Below, piece after piece: positions 21,858-33,138 of a DNA stretch of 64,000 nt (positions are counted from its first letter, which is position 1; the number at the start of each line of letters is the position of its first letter). Origin of the DNA: Gnetum montanum (taxonomy: Eukaryota > Streptophyta > Gnetopsida > Gnetales > Gnetaceae). Position numbers and translations under genes: made by a program. The notes beneath the pieces were generated by a model that searched no databases, was not told where the DNA came from, and saw only the letters and a program-made list of their open reading frames with translations. Where the stretch lies: contig MNCI01010443.1 in assembly GCA_015680685.1 (NCBI GenBank), positions 1,513,481 through 1,577,480 of the forward strand, read 5' to 3'.

Positions 21858-23929
21858 CTACAATCACACAAGATTGACTATTAGTAAGGTAAATTTGATT
21901 TATACCTTTACTCCTTGCCCTCAATAGATTCATTTCTTTCCTAGTGTGATTCAAAGTTAGAAATTTTCACGAAAATTCCCCTACAAGTTTTGATATTGGG
22001 CCCAATTTAATTAGGTGACTCCAAAAAATAATCTTCATGGTTTGGGTGAAGAAATAAAATGAATTTGACAAATTTTTTTAGCATTTTTGAGGTTACTTAC
22101 CCTTGATTATATCCTTCGGGCAATGACGAATTTTGAAAAAACTATGTGCAACTTGGAGCATACCCTTCCTCCATGACTAGGTTAAACACTCCAAGTTTAA
22201 GTAGGTTTGATCCAAACGAGAATCAGAGCATTAATGAGCAAGTTATTGATGTTTGAATGATAGGTGTGTAAGCTGGAAAATTCGTGGAAGAAAATTTCAA
22301 CAACTCCCCTTGCATCAATAGTGAAAAATGANNNNNNNNNNNNNNNNNNNNNNNNNNNGGGGGTGGTGTCCATAGATATAGTTTTTGTAGACACAATATT
22401 GTGTACCGACTAGCATGGACCTGATATCGAGCACCCTATATCATGTCCCTTCCAAAATAGGGTACTTGGAAAAATTGATAATTTTTCAAATTTCCAAGGC
22501 TAAAAATAAAGGATTTAAGATAAATTTGAAACATCCAGGATAACGTTGAGTTGACCTAAGGGCACCAAAAGTGTAATGAAGTGGAATTTAACAATGAAGT
22601 TCATGAATAGGGTGAGGAAAAAGGACATGAAGTGGTGCATAGGAATGTTTGAATTAAAATGATGATAAAGGAAAGGATAACTTTATCAATGTAGTACTTG
22701 GAGGGTATAAGATGATGTGGTGATGTGCAATGAGTGAAAATTACAAAAGCTATGCAAGTGGGTCCTCCCCAAAGCAGGTTCCTACCTATCATGCCCTTAC
22801 ATAACCACACCTTAAAATGTCTGTAGGCACTAAAAGGGTTAAATGCAACCTACACCAGTGCAATAATACACACACCTGTAGATACCATTATGATGAGGTA
22901 TGAGTTCTATGCCACACAAGACAAAAGTTAGAAATACTTAGATGGTAAGGTGAAACGAATTGTAGAAGGGGTTGCCAAAATTGGGACATGAGGTAACTGA
23001 CCCTAGGCACCATGAATCCTGAGTGTAGGGCATGATTAATGTATCATTAGCCTTTCACTCCAAATTCAAGACCAATTCTATGCCTCTGATCAGTGACATC
23101 GCATTATTTCATCCAATGATGATCAACCATAAGAGCACCATGACAGCAAGGCGTATGATCACTTCGCATTTTGCCCAAGGGAGGAGTGATTTGGAATTTC
23201 TTTATGGCACATTTTTCTTGATTTTTTTTCTTTGTATTTTTCTTTGTTCTTTTTTCTCTCCTCTTCTGGCCACTTTGGCACTTTGTCTTTTTTCCCCAAA
23301 AATGTTCCAGAGGAGTTACCAACCTTCAGGCATGGGTGCATGTCTTTCCAGTGGGATCCTCTAGAATAGCATTGAGTTTTCGTATTGACTGCCTTTATCA
23401 TAACTCTTACTTCCATTTTTCGTTAGATCTACAAGGATCTTAGTACAACCAAGCTGCATGATAGCATCTACAAATGTCACCAAAGAGAATCCACAAGTCC
23501 CCTTGATGTCACACCTTGGCCGTTCCCTCTTAGTCCATCATTCTTCACTTTGGGCATGATGAGCACAAAATTACTTTAAGTTTTAATCGTGACAAGAATC
23601 TCATCGTACCCAAAGTAGAACCTCTTATCTATAGAATGAGTGAGTAGATGTTGTGGGCTCACTATCCAAATAATTAGTCCCTTGTGACTCGATAACATAG
23701 AACGAAACCTCAATCGATAGGTCACATGAGTATTTTATTCACATATGAGATCACCCTCAAAAAACATAAAATAATAAATTGAAAGATGAAAAATTAGAAA
23801 ACAAAACAAAAAATTGTAAAACCAAAGAAAAAGAAAAACATTTACTAATTTTGCTTGTTAGAATGGGGGGTGTCCCCAATGATTGAACCTTTGATTATGG
23901 TGAGAATTAATAAATGGAAAGTTTGGATC
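21858..23929 (-). other. Interior of element B without recognisable genes
   Basis: Two kilobases with only short, unrelated ORFs. It includes a 27-base N gap (22332-22358). Just after it, at 22420-22450, is a stretch (ctgatatcgagcaccctatatcatg) that resembles LTR U3 sequence, so part of this region may be a misplaced or nested LTR piece. Confidence 0.45.
22332..22358. other. Assembly gap (27 N)
   Basis: Run of 27 undetermined bases inside the interior of element B. Confidence 0.99.
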
Positions 23930-26179
23930 CATGCATGTTGGAAATATTAGGGTTTGGTCATATCCAAATCACTAGGTGCCTTTTGGTGTGGTGGCTGGAA
24001 TGTACCTAAACTAGGGTTCACATACTTTATTAAAGTAGGCATAGTAGGGTAGGTTATAAGATGTGGTCATATGATAAGGAGTTGACCCACTATGACACCC
24101 ATGACCATAAGATGGTATGCAAGGATCAATATCTCTCCTTACATGGTTATATTCATTAGGCCACATGGTTGTTGGAGTGTTGATTGGTGGCATGAATAAG
24201 GTAATAGGAGGCATTGAGTTTGAGAAGGAAGGTGCATCACAGTGTTGGGCTTGTGCTGAACTAGAGGATGTTGTGGTTTCAGAACCATGCTGTCTCTTTC
24301 TACAATTGTGCCTAAGAAAGGATTCTTTCAATGTTGTGGGCTACCTCCACTGCTATTGATAGTAGCAGCACAAATAACATTCAAGGTTGGTGCTATGATG
24401 CACAACCTTCTGGTGTTACTGGTGATGATGTAGAAGGAGGCGAAGGATGAGAATATTGAGGGTGAGGAGAAGTGTAAGGAACATGAGGTGGTGATATTGT
24501 GGGAGAGGACATGGGTTGATAGTACTAAAGAGAATGATAACAATAAGGTGAAGTAGAGGATGCTGATCCAGTTGGGAAAACAGGATGTTGAACATAATAA
24601 GCACTTGGGTTCGGATGGTATGAAGGATGTAACTAGTTTGACGGTGGCCTCCCCCATGATTGGGGGTTTTTCCATTATGGTTGAACACAATATTTCTATA
24701 TGAAATTTGGATGTAACATTCATCCCCAATGCTCATGTAAATATGACAAGATTGGGCATTGGCCTTTGGGGTGATTGTACAGGAAAACATCAAATTGATA
24801 TGTATGATTTGTAGTTGAGCTCCTATCCTTATTTTCTTCAACCCTTCTTTATGATTATCGAGCGGTGTTCTACCCTGTTTCTCTATTTGGCATGGTTCCA
24901 CCTCTAATAATATTGGCATATTCTCCACATTTTTCATGTACCCATTCCATCATCTTATTGATCTTTGCCTCAATTTCCTCTAGTGATTGTAGTATTGGCA
25001 AAGATGATTCCACCTCCGTGAGGTGAGTTGATTTTTCCTCTTCATGGACCTTTGTTATTTTGAGATTTTGGTCTTGTTGAGATCTTTCAACATTCTCCCA
25101 TTTAGCTATTTCTCCTTATTCTTTTTCTACCCACTTAATAAGCTCTTAGAATTGGTGGGTTCATAGCTCATATAGTTGACCTAGGGCATACAACCCTAGG
25201 GTCTCCCTTATTTCATTACAAAGCCCATCCATGATGTGATACACTAGAATTTCCTTGGAAAACCCATGGCCTAGGAAATTGTTTAACAATGAATAATATC
25301 TTTCTAAAGCCATTTCCAAGTGTTCATGTTGTCCTTGTTTCCACTCTTGGATTTGTCACCTCAAGGTTTACACTCTTACATAGGTCTGATATCTTTTAGT
25401 GAAGAATTCAACCATTGTTGGCCAAGTGCAAATTGATTTCGGATTTAAAGACCTGTACCATAATTTTTCTTGGCCAGCAAGTGTCATAGGAAAGAGCTTA
25501 AGTTTTTTCCATTCATTATAAATATTGTTCCATGTATAGGTATCGTAGAAGGCTTGTAAATGATGTTGCGGATCTAATTCATAGCCTTCTAAAAACTTAG
25601 GAGAGTTATTTAAGTCAAGCATGGATAGATAGCTTTCCTTATGATGCTTGCAAAATATTTGAATAGCCCCTCTTGTATATGCATTAGGTTCTTAGTGGCT
25701 AGTAGGGGTTCATCATCACTAGGTAGGTTATGATTTGGTGAGTTGGGACGATTTTGCCTTGGTTCATGTTGGAATTCTTGGCTTTGTTCATGGTTTCAAT
25801 TTCTATTTATATGCCACCTTGAGAGATGTTCATCTGTGTCATGACCTGAGATTGAAGGAGCAGAGGAAGAGAGAGAACTGGAAGACTCATCATAAATTTT
25901 ATAAGTCTTCCAACCATCCCCAGGTATGATCTTGCTAACCATTGAGAAGGTCCTAGGCCTTATGGGCCCCCTCATTCTATGGATTATCCCATCCTCACTA
26001 GAGGTATCATAGTTGGATGATAAGGATCCTTGAGTACCATTGGGGTGTTCATAAACATAGGAGACCCTTGCATAAGATTGGGTACTCCAAACTTCATCTT
26101 CATCATCATATATTTCATTGGTCCTCTAATGAATTACCTCACTAGTTGTTGCATTATCATAGTCTTGTGAGAGAGACAT
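23930..26179 (-). pseudogene. Gag of element B
   Basis: An ATG at 26179 on the minus strand begins MSLSQDYDNATTSE, matched by MPLLQDYDNATSRE in the fragment at 61784. Conserved pieces follow: YEHPNGTQGSLSSNYDTSSED, RPRTFSM, LPSDDEPLLATKNL and, in 25368-25622, the capsid-like FYDTYTWNNIYNEWKKLKLFP. Near 24741-24796 lies FLYNHPKGQCPI, the variant knuckle. The end is Pro/Gln/Ser-rich. Stops and frameshifts are present. Gag should package the element RNA. Confidence 0.7.
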
Positions 26180-26282
26180 TGTTGTGAATTATGTGTGACT
26201 TATTTGCAATTACTTTCTTTCTACATCATTAAAGATTCATTGTAGTAATCTTGGATGATATAACTAATCTAAATAACTACCA

Positions 26283-26304
26283 CCGTCCCCAACAACAGCA
26301 CCAA
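26283..26304 (-). other. tRNA-Asp-like primer binding site, element B
   Basis: Minus-strand reading after the 5' LTR is TTGGTGCTGTTGTTGGGGAC, a mutated form of the Athila tRNA-Asp primer site TGGCGCCGTTGCCGGGGA. It sits directly against the LTR end. Confidence 0.7.
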
Positions 26305-27158
26305 TGATGAGTGGCAAGATATCCCTATGCTCAACCATATGTACCCATGATCCGGTCAAATTCTGCAGATGGACTAGTTGTGACACCTAGATAGTTACAT
26401 GTTGATCATAGTTTGTTGTTCTTCCACCTGGACTAGTAATTACTTGATCATGTATGGTTTAGTCTAGCGTGAGGTGTATGATGTGGTTCCTAACACTAAG
26501 CTACTCCTAAAAAACAATGAAAAATAATCTTGATTTAAGTTAATAGGTAATAATAAAATAAAATTTAAATTAGCCTAAGTGTAATGAGCATCCATCCTTA
26601 ATCATCCATATGCATCTTGGACTTCATGTGCTACTTTTGGGATTATCAAGCACATATTACTTGAAGCACTACTAGCTATGCAACTAGGTTACCAAGTAGT
26701 TGCACTTAAATGTTCATGATCAAGACATACCCATTCCGCATTTTAACAACAGAAATAATAATGAAAATAAAAGAAATGTTAACTAAGAGAACAATAAATA
26801 ATAATTGATAATTAAATAATTAAAAACTAAGTGAATGCTACAATGATGGAGTAATCTCGATCTTTATTGCTAGTGGTGTGTGTGTCCAAGTACGTCACAC
26901 TGCAAACAAAGGTTTCATACAATTACAAACATCACACTCTAGGCATGCACTGGGGAAAGAACTGAAACTAACTGAAAGCTGACAAAAAGACTCTACTCTA
27001 AAACTTACTTACTCTCCTTTTCCTGTGCGCCTGAATGCTGTATTTATAGGCCTACACAAAAATCACGATATTGTGTATTTGATATCATTATCCAGGCTGT
27101 GAGATCGTGTACCCAATATCAAGGATCCGATCTGGGCCTGGTAGAACATGATTCATCG
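26305..27158 (-). repeat. 5' LTR of element B (854 bp)
   Basis: Plus-strand start TGATGAGTGGCAAG, plus-strand end CATGATTCATCG at the outer edge. Shows a reversed TATA box (tatttatag, 27041-27049) and GATATC/GATATT motifs at 27064-27120. Pairs with the LTR at 18011-18877. Confidence 0.9.
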
Positions 27159-27770
27159 CAAAGGCATTAAATTTCAAAATAGAAGTAGAGAAATAGAAGG
27201 AAAAGAAAATCAAGATTATAAGATCCAATAGAGGAGGGAACTACTATGTAAAGTATATAGAAAAGGGACCAACACAAGGTCCATTTACTATTGTCCTTCA
27301 AGAAGAGGGCATTATTGCCCAATACACCATGCCAAGAACACCTCAACAAAATGGTGTAGCAAAAAGAAGGAACTGTATACTTATGGACATGGTAATATGT
27401 ATGATTAGTAACTCTAATCTTCCCTTAACCTTATGGAGTGAGGCCTTAAAAATTGTAATATATATCTTAAATAGGATTCCATAAAAGGCTATTCCTAAAA
27501 CACCTTTTAAATCATGGAATGGATGGAAGCCTAGTTTAAGATACATGCATATTTGGGGATTTCCAATTGAAGTAAGGGTGTATAACCCAAGCTTAAAGAA
27601 ATTGGATCCAAGAAGAATCAGTGGATATTTTATTGGCTATGTGGTAAACTCCAAGGGCTTTAGATCTTACTATTCCACACACACACACCTAGAGTTATTG
27701 AGGCTACAAATGCTAAATTCCTTGAAGGTTTTGAGTTTAATGAAAAAAAAATTCCTCAAGAATTAAAATT
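27159..27770 (+). pseudogene. Integrase C-terminal half, copia E
   Basis: The core resumes after the nested element: KALNFKIEVEK, then RSNRGGNYY where the family has D-x-GGE(Y/F), so the catalytic Asp is Asn, and PQQNGVAKRRN where the catalytic Glu is Lys. LPLTLWSEAL, NRIP, FKSWNGWKPSL and ISGYFIGY follow, all typical of copia integrase and its tail. The integrase would be inactive even without the insertion. Confidence 0.85.
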
Positions 27771-28038
27771 TCAAGAACTCAAGGAATATGATAAGTCTCT
27801 TATATATGAAGAGGAATCAATCATCTCCCAAGATAATCTAAAACACACCTTGGATGAGTTATTAAATCAAGAAAAACCTCTTCAAGAGAAATAGATTATC
27901 ACTAATTCTACTAAAGATATGCAAAACATTGAGGAAAAAGTAGAATTAAGAAAGTCTTCAAGATGAAAGAAACTAACAATTTCTAGTGACTATGTTGTAT
28001 ATTTTCAAGATTTTGATATTGGACCTAAAGATGATCCT

Positions 28039-28698
28039 ATGTCATTTTCACAAGCCATGAGTGGAGAGAATTCCACATATTGGTATGAAGCCATGAAAGA
28101 AGAGATAGATTTTATGGCTAAAAATCAAGTTCGGAATCTTGTAAAATTTTCAAAAAGAGTTGCAGAAATTGGTTGTAAATGGACCTATAAAACCAAAAGA
28201 AACTCTTTTGGTAATATTGAACAATATAGAGCTAGACTTGTAGCTAAAGGATTTACTCAAAGGAAGGGCATCGATTACCATGAAAACTTTTCTCCAGTAT
28301 CAATGGAGTCATTTAGAATAATTATGGCTTTGGTGGCTCATTTTAAATTAGAGTTGCACCAAATGGATGTAAAGACAACATTTTTAAATGGGGATTTTGA
28401 AGAAGAAGTATACATGAAACAACTTGAGGGCTTTTGTGAAGATGATCACTTAGTTTGCAAGTTAAGGAAGTCATTATATGGACTAAAACAAGCCTCACGA
28501 GATTGGTATTTAAAATTTCATAAAATTATGGTCTCATTCAATTTTACTAAGAAGATCGTTGATCAATGTATATACCTTAAGGTTAGTGAGAGCAAATTCA
28601 TTTTATTAGTTCTTTATGTGGATGACATATTACTTGCAAGTAGTGACATGGTTTTGCTACATGAGAAAAAGCATTTTCTCTCTCAAATTTTGAAATGA
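28039..28698 (+). CDS. Reverse transcriptase, copia E (open segment)
   Basis: An uninterrupted 219-codon stretch: WYEAMKEEIDFMAKNQV, GCKWTYKTKRNSFG, YRARLVAKGFTQRKGIDY, FSPVS, LHQMDVKTTFLNGDFEEEVY, QLEGF, LRKSLYGLKQASRDWY and the intact catalytic LYVDDILLAS (about 28608-28640). This is the best preserved enzyme domain of the window. A frameshift near 28698 separates it from the RNase H, and the start codon is internal to what was a polyprotein, so it is an element relic, not a stand-alone gene. Confidence 0.85.
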   Translation: MSFSQAMSGENSTYWYEAMKEEIDFMAKNQVRNLVKFSKRVAEIGCKWTYKTKRNSFGNIEQYRARLVAKGFTQRKGIDYHENFSPVSMESFRIIMALVAHFKLELHQMDVKTTFLNGDFEEEVYMKQLEGFCEDDHLVCKLRKSLYGLKQASRDWYLKFHKIMVSFNFTKKIVDQCIYLKVSESKFILLVLYVDDILLASSDMVLLHEKKHFLSQILK

Positions 28699-28907
28699 AG
28701 GATATGGGTGAAGCCTCCTTTGTTATTGGAATAGAAATTCACAGAGATATACATCAAAGGATATTAGGACTATCTTAGAGGGCCTACATTGAAAAGGCTT
28801 TGGAGAGATTTAGAATGAAAAATTGCTCACATATAGCGGCTCCAATAATGAAAGGAGATAAACTTAATTTGAAGAAATGCCCAAAAAACTTATTAGAATA
28901 AAAGTAG

Positions 28908-29549
28908 ATGAAAAATATACCTTATGCATCTACTATTGGTAGGCTCATGTATGCACAAGTATGTACAAGATTTGACATAAGTTTTGCAGTAGGAATGCTT
29001 AGTAGACATCAAAGCAATCTAGGCATCGAGCAATGGAAAGTTGCCAAAAGATTCATGAGGTATTTGCAAGGAACTAAGAACTACAAGCTCATACATAGGC
29101 ACACCAATCATCTTGAAGTGGTTGGATATTCAGATTCAAATTTTGCTAGATGTGTAGATTCTAGAAAATCAACTTTTGGATATGTGTTTCTATTCGCTGG
29201 AGGGGTCATATCTTGAAAGAGTACTAAGCAAACAATAGTTTCATCATCTACAATGAAGGTAGAATTTATTGCTTGTCATAAACCTACATCACATGCATTA
29301 TGGTCAAGAAATTTTATTGTTGGCTTAAGAATTGTTAATTCCATCCCAAGGCTAATAAAGATATATTGTGATAATTCTACTATAGTCTTCTTTTCCAAGA
29401 ATAATAAAAGTGGAAGTCACAATAAGCACATCGATATAAAGTTTCTTGCTCTTAAGAATAGATTCAAGAAGCATGAAGTAGATGTTCAACATATTAGCAC
29501 TAAATTAATGATTGCTGATCCCATGACTAAAGCCTTGTCGACAAAATAG
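28908..29549 (+). pseudogene. RNase H, copia E
   Basis: PYASTIGRLMYAQVCTR, VAKRFMRYLQGTKNY, VGYSDSNFARCVDSRKST (YSDSDFAG type), FLFAGGVIS, then after a stop at 29217 KQTIVSSSTMKVEFIA, IYCDNSTIV, SGSHNKHIDIK and ADPMTKALSTK. These are the diagnostic end motifs of copia pol. Only one stop separates its two halves, at the WxSxKQ position where Trp has become a stop codon. Confidence 0.85.
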
Positions 29550-29919
29550 TACATGGATAATGTAAATCATATGGGACTTTTTAATTCATTTCATATATAA
29601 CTTTCTTATTCAAATTTGTAGACCATTACAAATTTCTTAGATAATAATAAAGGCATATATTTTGATCAACATAAAGCCTATGCCATCAGTTTTAAAAGGG
29701 ACCTTAGCTATTTTAAAATATCCATTCATAAGGAAATTGCTCATAAAGTGCTCACTTAAGAAGTGTCATGCTTTGTAATTCATGAAAGGAAATACTCAAT
29801 CTTAATGAATATAATTATCATGATTCAAGTATTGATAAATTTGTTTGAGTATGAGCATATCAATTATGGCCATGATGGAAATCTCCATTCCTGTTGTACA
29901 TGGTCAATTAGTTGGAGAA

Positions 29920-30538
29920 TGTAAGATTAATTGCCCATGACGATAGTTTTGCCCACTCTTGCCATCGCGTAGTCTCTCAACGACTCCTTGAATGTTTGGT
30001 AGTTACCACTCTCAATGTTGATAGTTACCGGATGGTACCACCATTGCCATCATCCGTACCAAAAGTAGTGGAGGTAGTGAGGCATTTTTTGAAAATAATA
30101 GGTTTCTTGATGAAAGGAATACCTTACATGGTTATAAATAGAATGGATGGTCCTAGTCTCGTGATATTTTGTGGACTCCAGATTCCATCATATGCAGCAT
30201 TGAGATCGAATTGGTAGAGGCTGAAAGATCCATCAAAAGACGAGTTTATTTTATCTTCATCTCTTAAGTTTTTTCTCTGTTGTAGCACAACAACTAGAAG
30301 GAAACAAGATAACTTTACTGTTTTCTTGGAGCTAATATCTTTTAGTTTTTATTTCCACAAATTCTTGTGGATGAAAGAAGATATTTTATTTCTATGAAGT
30401 TATTTCTTATCCATTTCTACAAATTATATTTTGGTTTATCTACTGTCAATAGGTACATCTTTCAAAATTTGGGCAATATAGAAATTCCAGTTACTTTGGT
30501 TTAGCTATAGTTAACCATCCTGGATTAAATTTTTATCA
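29920..30538 (+). repeat. 3' LTR of copia E (619 bp)
   Basis: Starts TGTAAGATTAATTGCCC after a purine-rich 'gttggagaa' and ends TTTTTATCA. It matches 15103-15737. Directly outside, 30539-30605 repeats the last about 60 bp of the LTR in diverged form ('tactttggttta...atcctggattaaa'). Confidence 0.85.
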
Positions 30539-31852
30539 TTTGGTATTACTTTGGTTTAGGTACTATTAATGGGAAGATCCTGGATTAAAATTTTTAATCA
30601 ATTGTCTTAAAAAGACAGAAACACTGTTTGTTTAGACTTTAGACAGTAGACCATTTTGTTTCCTTTAGTTTTTCTGACATTCAAGTTGATTCGACTCCGG
30701 GTAGGCTTGGAAATATATGGTCAAGTTGTCCATAGTTGGGGCACTAATTTAATAACTCTTGGTGGAGTGGTATTGACGATAAGAACAGGTTTGGACTACT
30801 TCCAAGCATGTTGAAATCACAATACATGTGAACAGCGTTTCGAACTAACAGAAAAGGATAATGCATTCCAAGTGGCAAAACATATGCTATGAAGACGTGT
30901 TCGCGAAATATCCACAAGAAAGCAAAGAAATATACGCCTTCACGAAATATCCGAAAGAGAGCAAAAAAATATACGGCTTCACAAAATATACACAAGAAAG
31001 CAAAGAAATATACACGTTCGCGAAGTCAAAACTGTTGCGACTTGTTCGTTGTCATTACTGATGGAAAAGCAATGATAGAGCAGAAGCAGACTTTAAAACC
31101 AAAGGCAATGATAGAGTGGAAACAGATGTGTCTGGGTCTTTTATTTTATAGTTTTGTTTTCTTGGATCATGGTCTTCTTCATCCCATGAAATACAATAGG
31201 TTAGAAGAATATACTAGCATTGCTGAGTTTAAAGATGGTATCAAAAGTCATTTCGGGAAATTTATAGCCTGCTTTCTATTCATAGGATAGAAGAGAGAAA
31301 AATGTTTGAACAAAGGCTGTTACATAAAAGTCTACGTAATGAAGAAAGAGTAAAAATGGTTATTTTTAAAAAATATTTTTTGTTTATGATATATTGAAAA
31401 AGCAACCTATCATGGAAAGATAAATATGTTCAATACAATAATGCTTTGACTACAATTGATGATATGGCTGACAAGTGGTTGAATTATTAGAGGACTTTTT
31501 CTTTGGCATGCATGGATGTAGTGTTATTGCTATCATAAATGTAGTAATGCTTTAATGACTAATATGTGGTTACATTATTGCAGTTTGCAATATTTTGATA
31601 CAATGTTACTGTTGTGCTTGAGAACAAGATTGAATTTTTTATTGTCAAATATAATAATGTTTGAAAATAAGTAGAAATCATTATGAAGTTAATGACAATA
31701 TGACATAAAGTAGTGTATTATGTTATTATTATTATTATTATTTTTCATTGTGAAGAACATGTTCTCGTAGATGTTCTTCTCAATAGATTATAAATGGTAA
31801 CAAGCATTTTGGTCAAATGAATCATGAGTGTTGATAAGTCTAAATTAGTGGA
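30539..31852 (+). other. Unassigned region upstream of the LOG pseudogene
   Basis: No family recognised. It includes a 133-codon ORF (30889-31290) whose first part consists of the 39-bp repeats listed separately and whose end (YNRLEEYTSIAEFKDGIK) matches nothing I know. A TTA microsatellite sits at about 31722-31742. Confidence 0.4.
30904..31020 (+). repeat. Three 39-bp tandem repeats (13-residue unit)
   Basis: Units start at 30904, 30943 and 30982 and differ at a few bases. In one frame they read KYPQESKEIYAFT, KYPKESKKIYGFT and KYTQESKEIYTFA. The frame stays open through all three, but no start context or homology supports a gene. Confidence 0.8.
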
Positions 31853-32820
31853 ATGACAAGAATTTGTGTTTGCTGTGGAAGTAAGTTAGGCAAGAATAAT
31901 AGATTTGAAAAAACTATTAAACAACTTGGATTAGAAATAGTAATGTTAATTATTTCTAATTTTCAAGTTATTTATGAAAAATTTATATGTTTTTTTATTT
32001 AACCTAGTTGTTTATTTGAAGGTTGCAAAAAAGATAAATTTAATTTATGGAGGAAGAAGCATTGGGATAATGGGTATCGTAGCTGCCACTATTTTTAATT
32101 CTAGAGGAAATGTTGTTGGATAAAATTATGACTTTGGATTCTTATTGAGGTATGGTCCTCATGAACTCATTGTTTGATCACCATTTGTGTCTTGAATAAT
32201 AGAGTGGTAACAAAATTTCTTGCATCTAAGCAAGTACTATTCTTATAGCAGATAATTTTTGTTAGTGCAATGTACTTGAAGGCATCATACTGATAGTTTA
32301 TATCTTTTCTTGTGATTTTTACTACACATAGATCATTGGTAAAACAACTGACAATGTTCATATTACTAATACTATACATGAGAGGAAAGCAATGATGGCA
32401 GAGTACTCATATGTCTTTATTGCTTTACTCTGTACTTGTTATATTAGTATTTTATTTTGTAATATTTAATGTATTCCATTGTAGTTGAAATTATATTATT
32501 TGCTCATTACTAGGTGGTTTTGGAACCATGGAAGAAGTTATGGAGCTTATTAGTTGGAGACAACTTGGAATTCATAACAAGCTAATATGCTTGATGATGT
32601 TGTAACATTTGGTGTAATTTATTATCATTAATGTTAAAATTGGTTAATAAATTTTCTTATTTATTTTCAGGTAGGATTGTAAAATGTTGAAGGCTATTAT
32701 GACTTTTTGTTGACATTTTTAGATCATGTGGTAAACGATAGTTTTATTAGTAGTCAAGATCACAATATCCTTTTTACAAAGGCTTGTTCAAGAAAGTTAA
32801 TATGTAAGCTTCAGTTATGA
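31853..32820 (+). pseudogene. LONELY GUY (LOG) cytokinin-activating enzyme, intron-containing pseudogene
   Basis: LOG enzymes release active cytokinin base from its riboside 5'-monophosphate. Five exon-like blocks follow the LOG protein: 31853-31939 (MTRICVCCGSKLGKN), 32022-32120 (VAKKINLIYGGRSIGIMGIV), about 32312-32431 (HERKAMMAEYSYVFIALL), 32514-32586 ([20 protein letters not shown]) and 32671-32820 (VEGYYDFLLTFLDHVVNDSF, then FISSQDH). They are separated by AT-rich introns with GT/AG-like borders. The catalytic PGGxGT motif is damaged at the exon 3/4 junction, and a stop (TAA) follows VGL in the last exon. The retained introns show a genomic, not retroposed, copy. Confidence 0.85.
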
Positions 32821-33138
32821 AAATATCACCTACACATTGCATACATTTTTATTTATTTTTCCTAAATTTATATTAATCTTATAAGTAATGCATCTGATAA
32901 TTCTTTGCAGGAATGAAGGGATAATAGCTTGGATTGAGAAAATATTTGGTTGAAGAAAATATTTTTTCAAGAATGAGGAGACAACAACTTGTGTTTTAAG
33001 CAAATATTGTGCTTGAAGAGATATCAAATAGGACTATAAGTAGTTGTGAATGTACCTTAAAGATATGGCCAAAAGTGAAGAATTATCTATAAGAAAAAAT
33101 GATTATTTTATGAATAGTTTGTGTAATTATATAATTTT
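32821..33138. other. AT-rich flank downstream of the LOG pseudogene
   Basis: No coding or element sequence recognised; ends at the LTR start at 33139. Confidence 0.4.

Larger units (their letters stand above)
18011..27158 (-). mobile_element. Non-autonomous Athila-like element B: gag plus accessory coiled-coil ORF, no pol
   Basis: It is flanked by related LTRs (867 and 854 bp, TGATGA/TCATCA tips changed to CGATGA/TCATCG at the outer ends). A tRNA-Asp-like primer site is at 26283-26304 and a polypurine tract at 18878-18890, giving minus orientation. Inside are gag (about 26179 to 23930) and an accessory ORF (21857 to 19064). I find no protease, RT, RNase H or integrase motif in the 7.4-kb interior. 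It likely depended on enzymes from the Athila-like copies with the same tips and polypurine context. Confidence 0.8.
15103..30538 (+). mobile_element. Ty1/copia retrotransposon E, both LTRs present, split by a nested element
   Basis: A 635-bp 5' LTR, a perfect initiator-tRNA-Met primer site, gag, protease, integrase, RT, RNase H and a 619-bp 3' LTR lie in order. Integrase coding stops at 18010 and resumes at 27159 after a 9.1-kb minus-strand insertion; dropping one copy of the 5-bp near-duplication at the edges (AAGAG / CAAAG) restores an open frame across the junction. Without the insertion the element is about 6.3 kb, normal for copia. Confidence 0.9.

Noticed and set aside
23032-23416. Overlapping ORFs on both strands in element B interior
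   Set aside because: Low-complexity Phe/Lys-rich translations over a T-rich tract, no domain recognised.
32167-32379. Minus-strand ORF over the LOG relic
   Set aside because: Lies across exon 3 and an intron of the LOG pseudogene on the opposite strand.
31853-32820. First thought to be a hAT transposase remnant
   Set aside because: Ordered blocks CCGSKLGKN, YGGRSIGIMG, HERKAMMAE and GFGTMEE match LOG enzymes much better.
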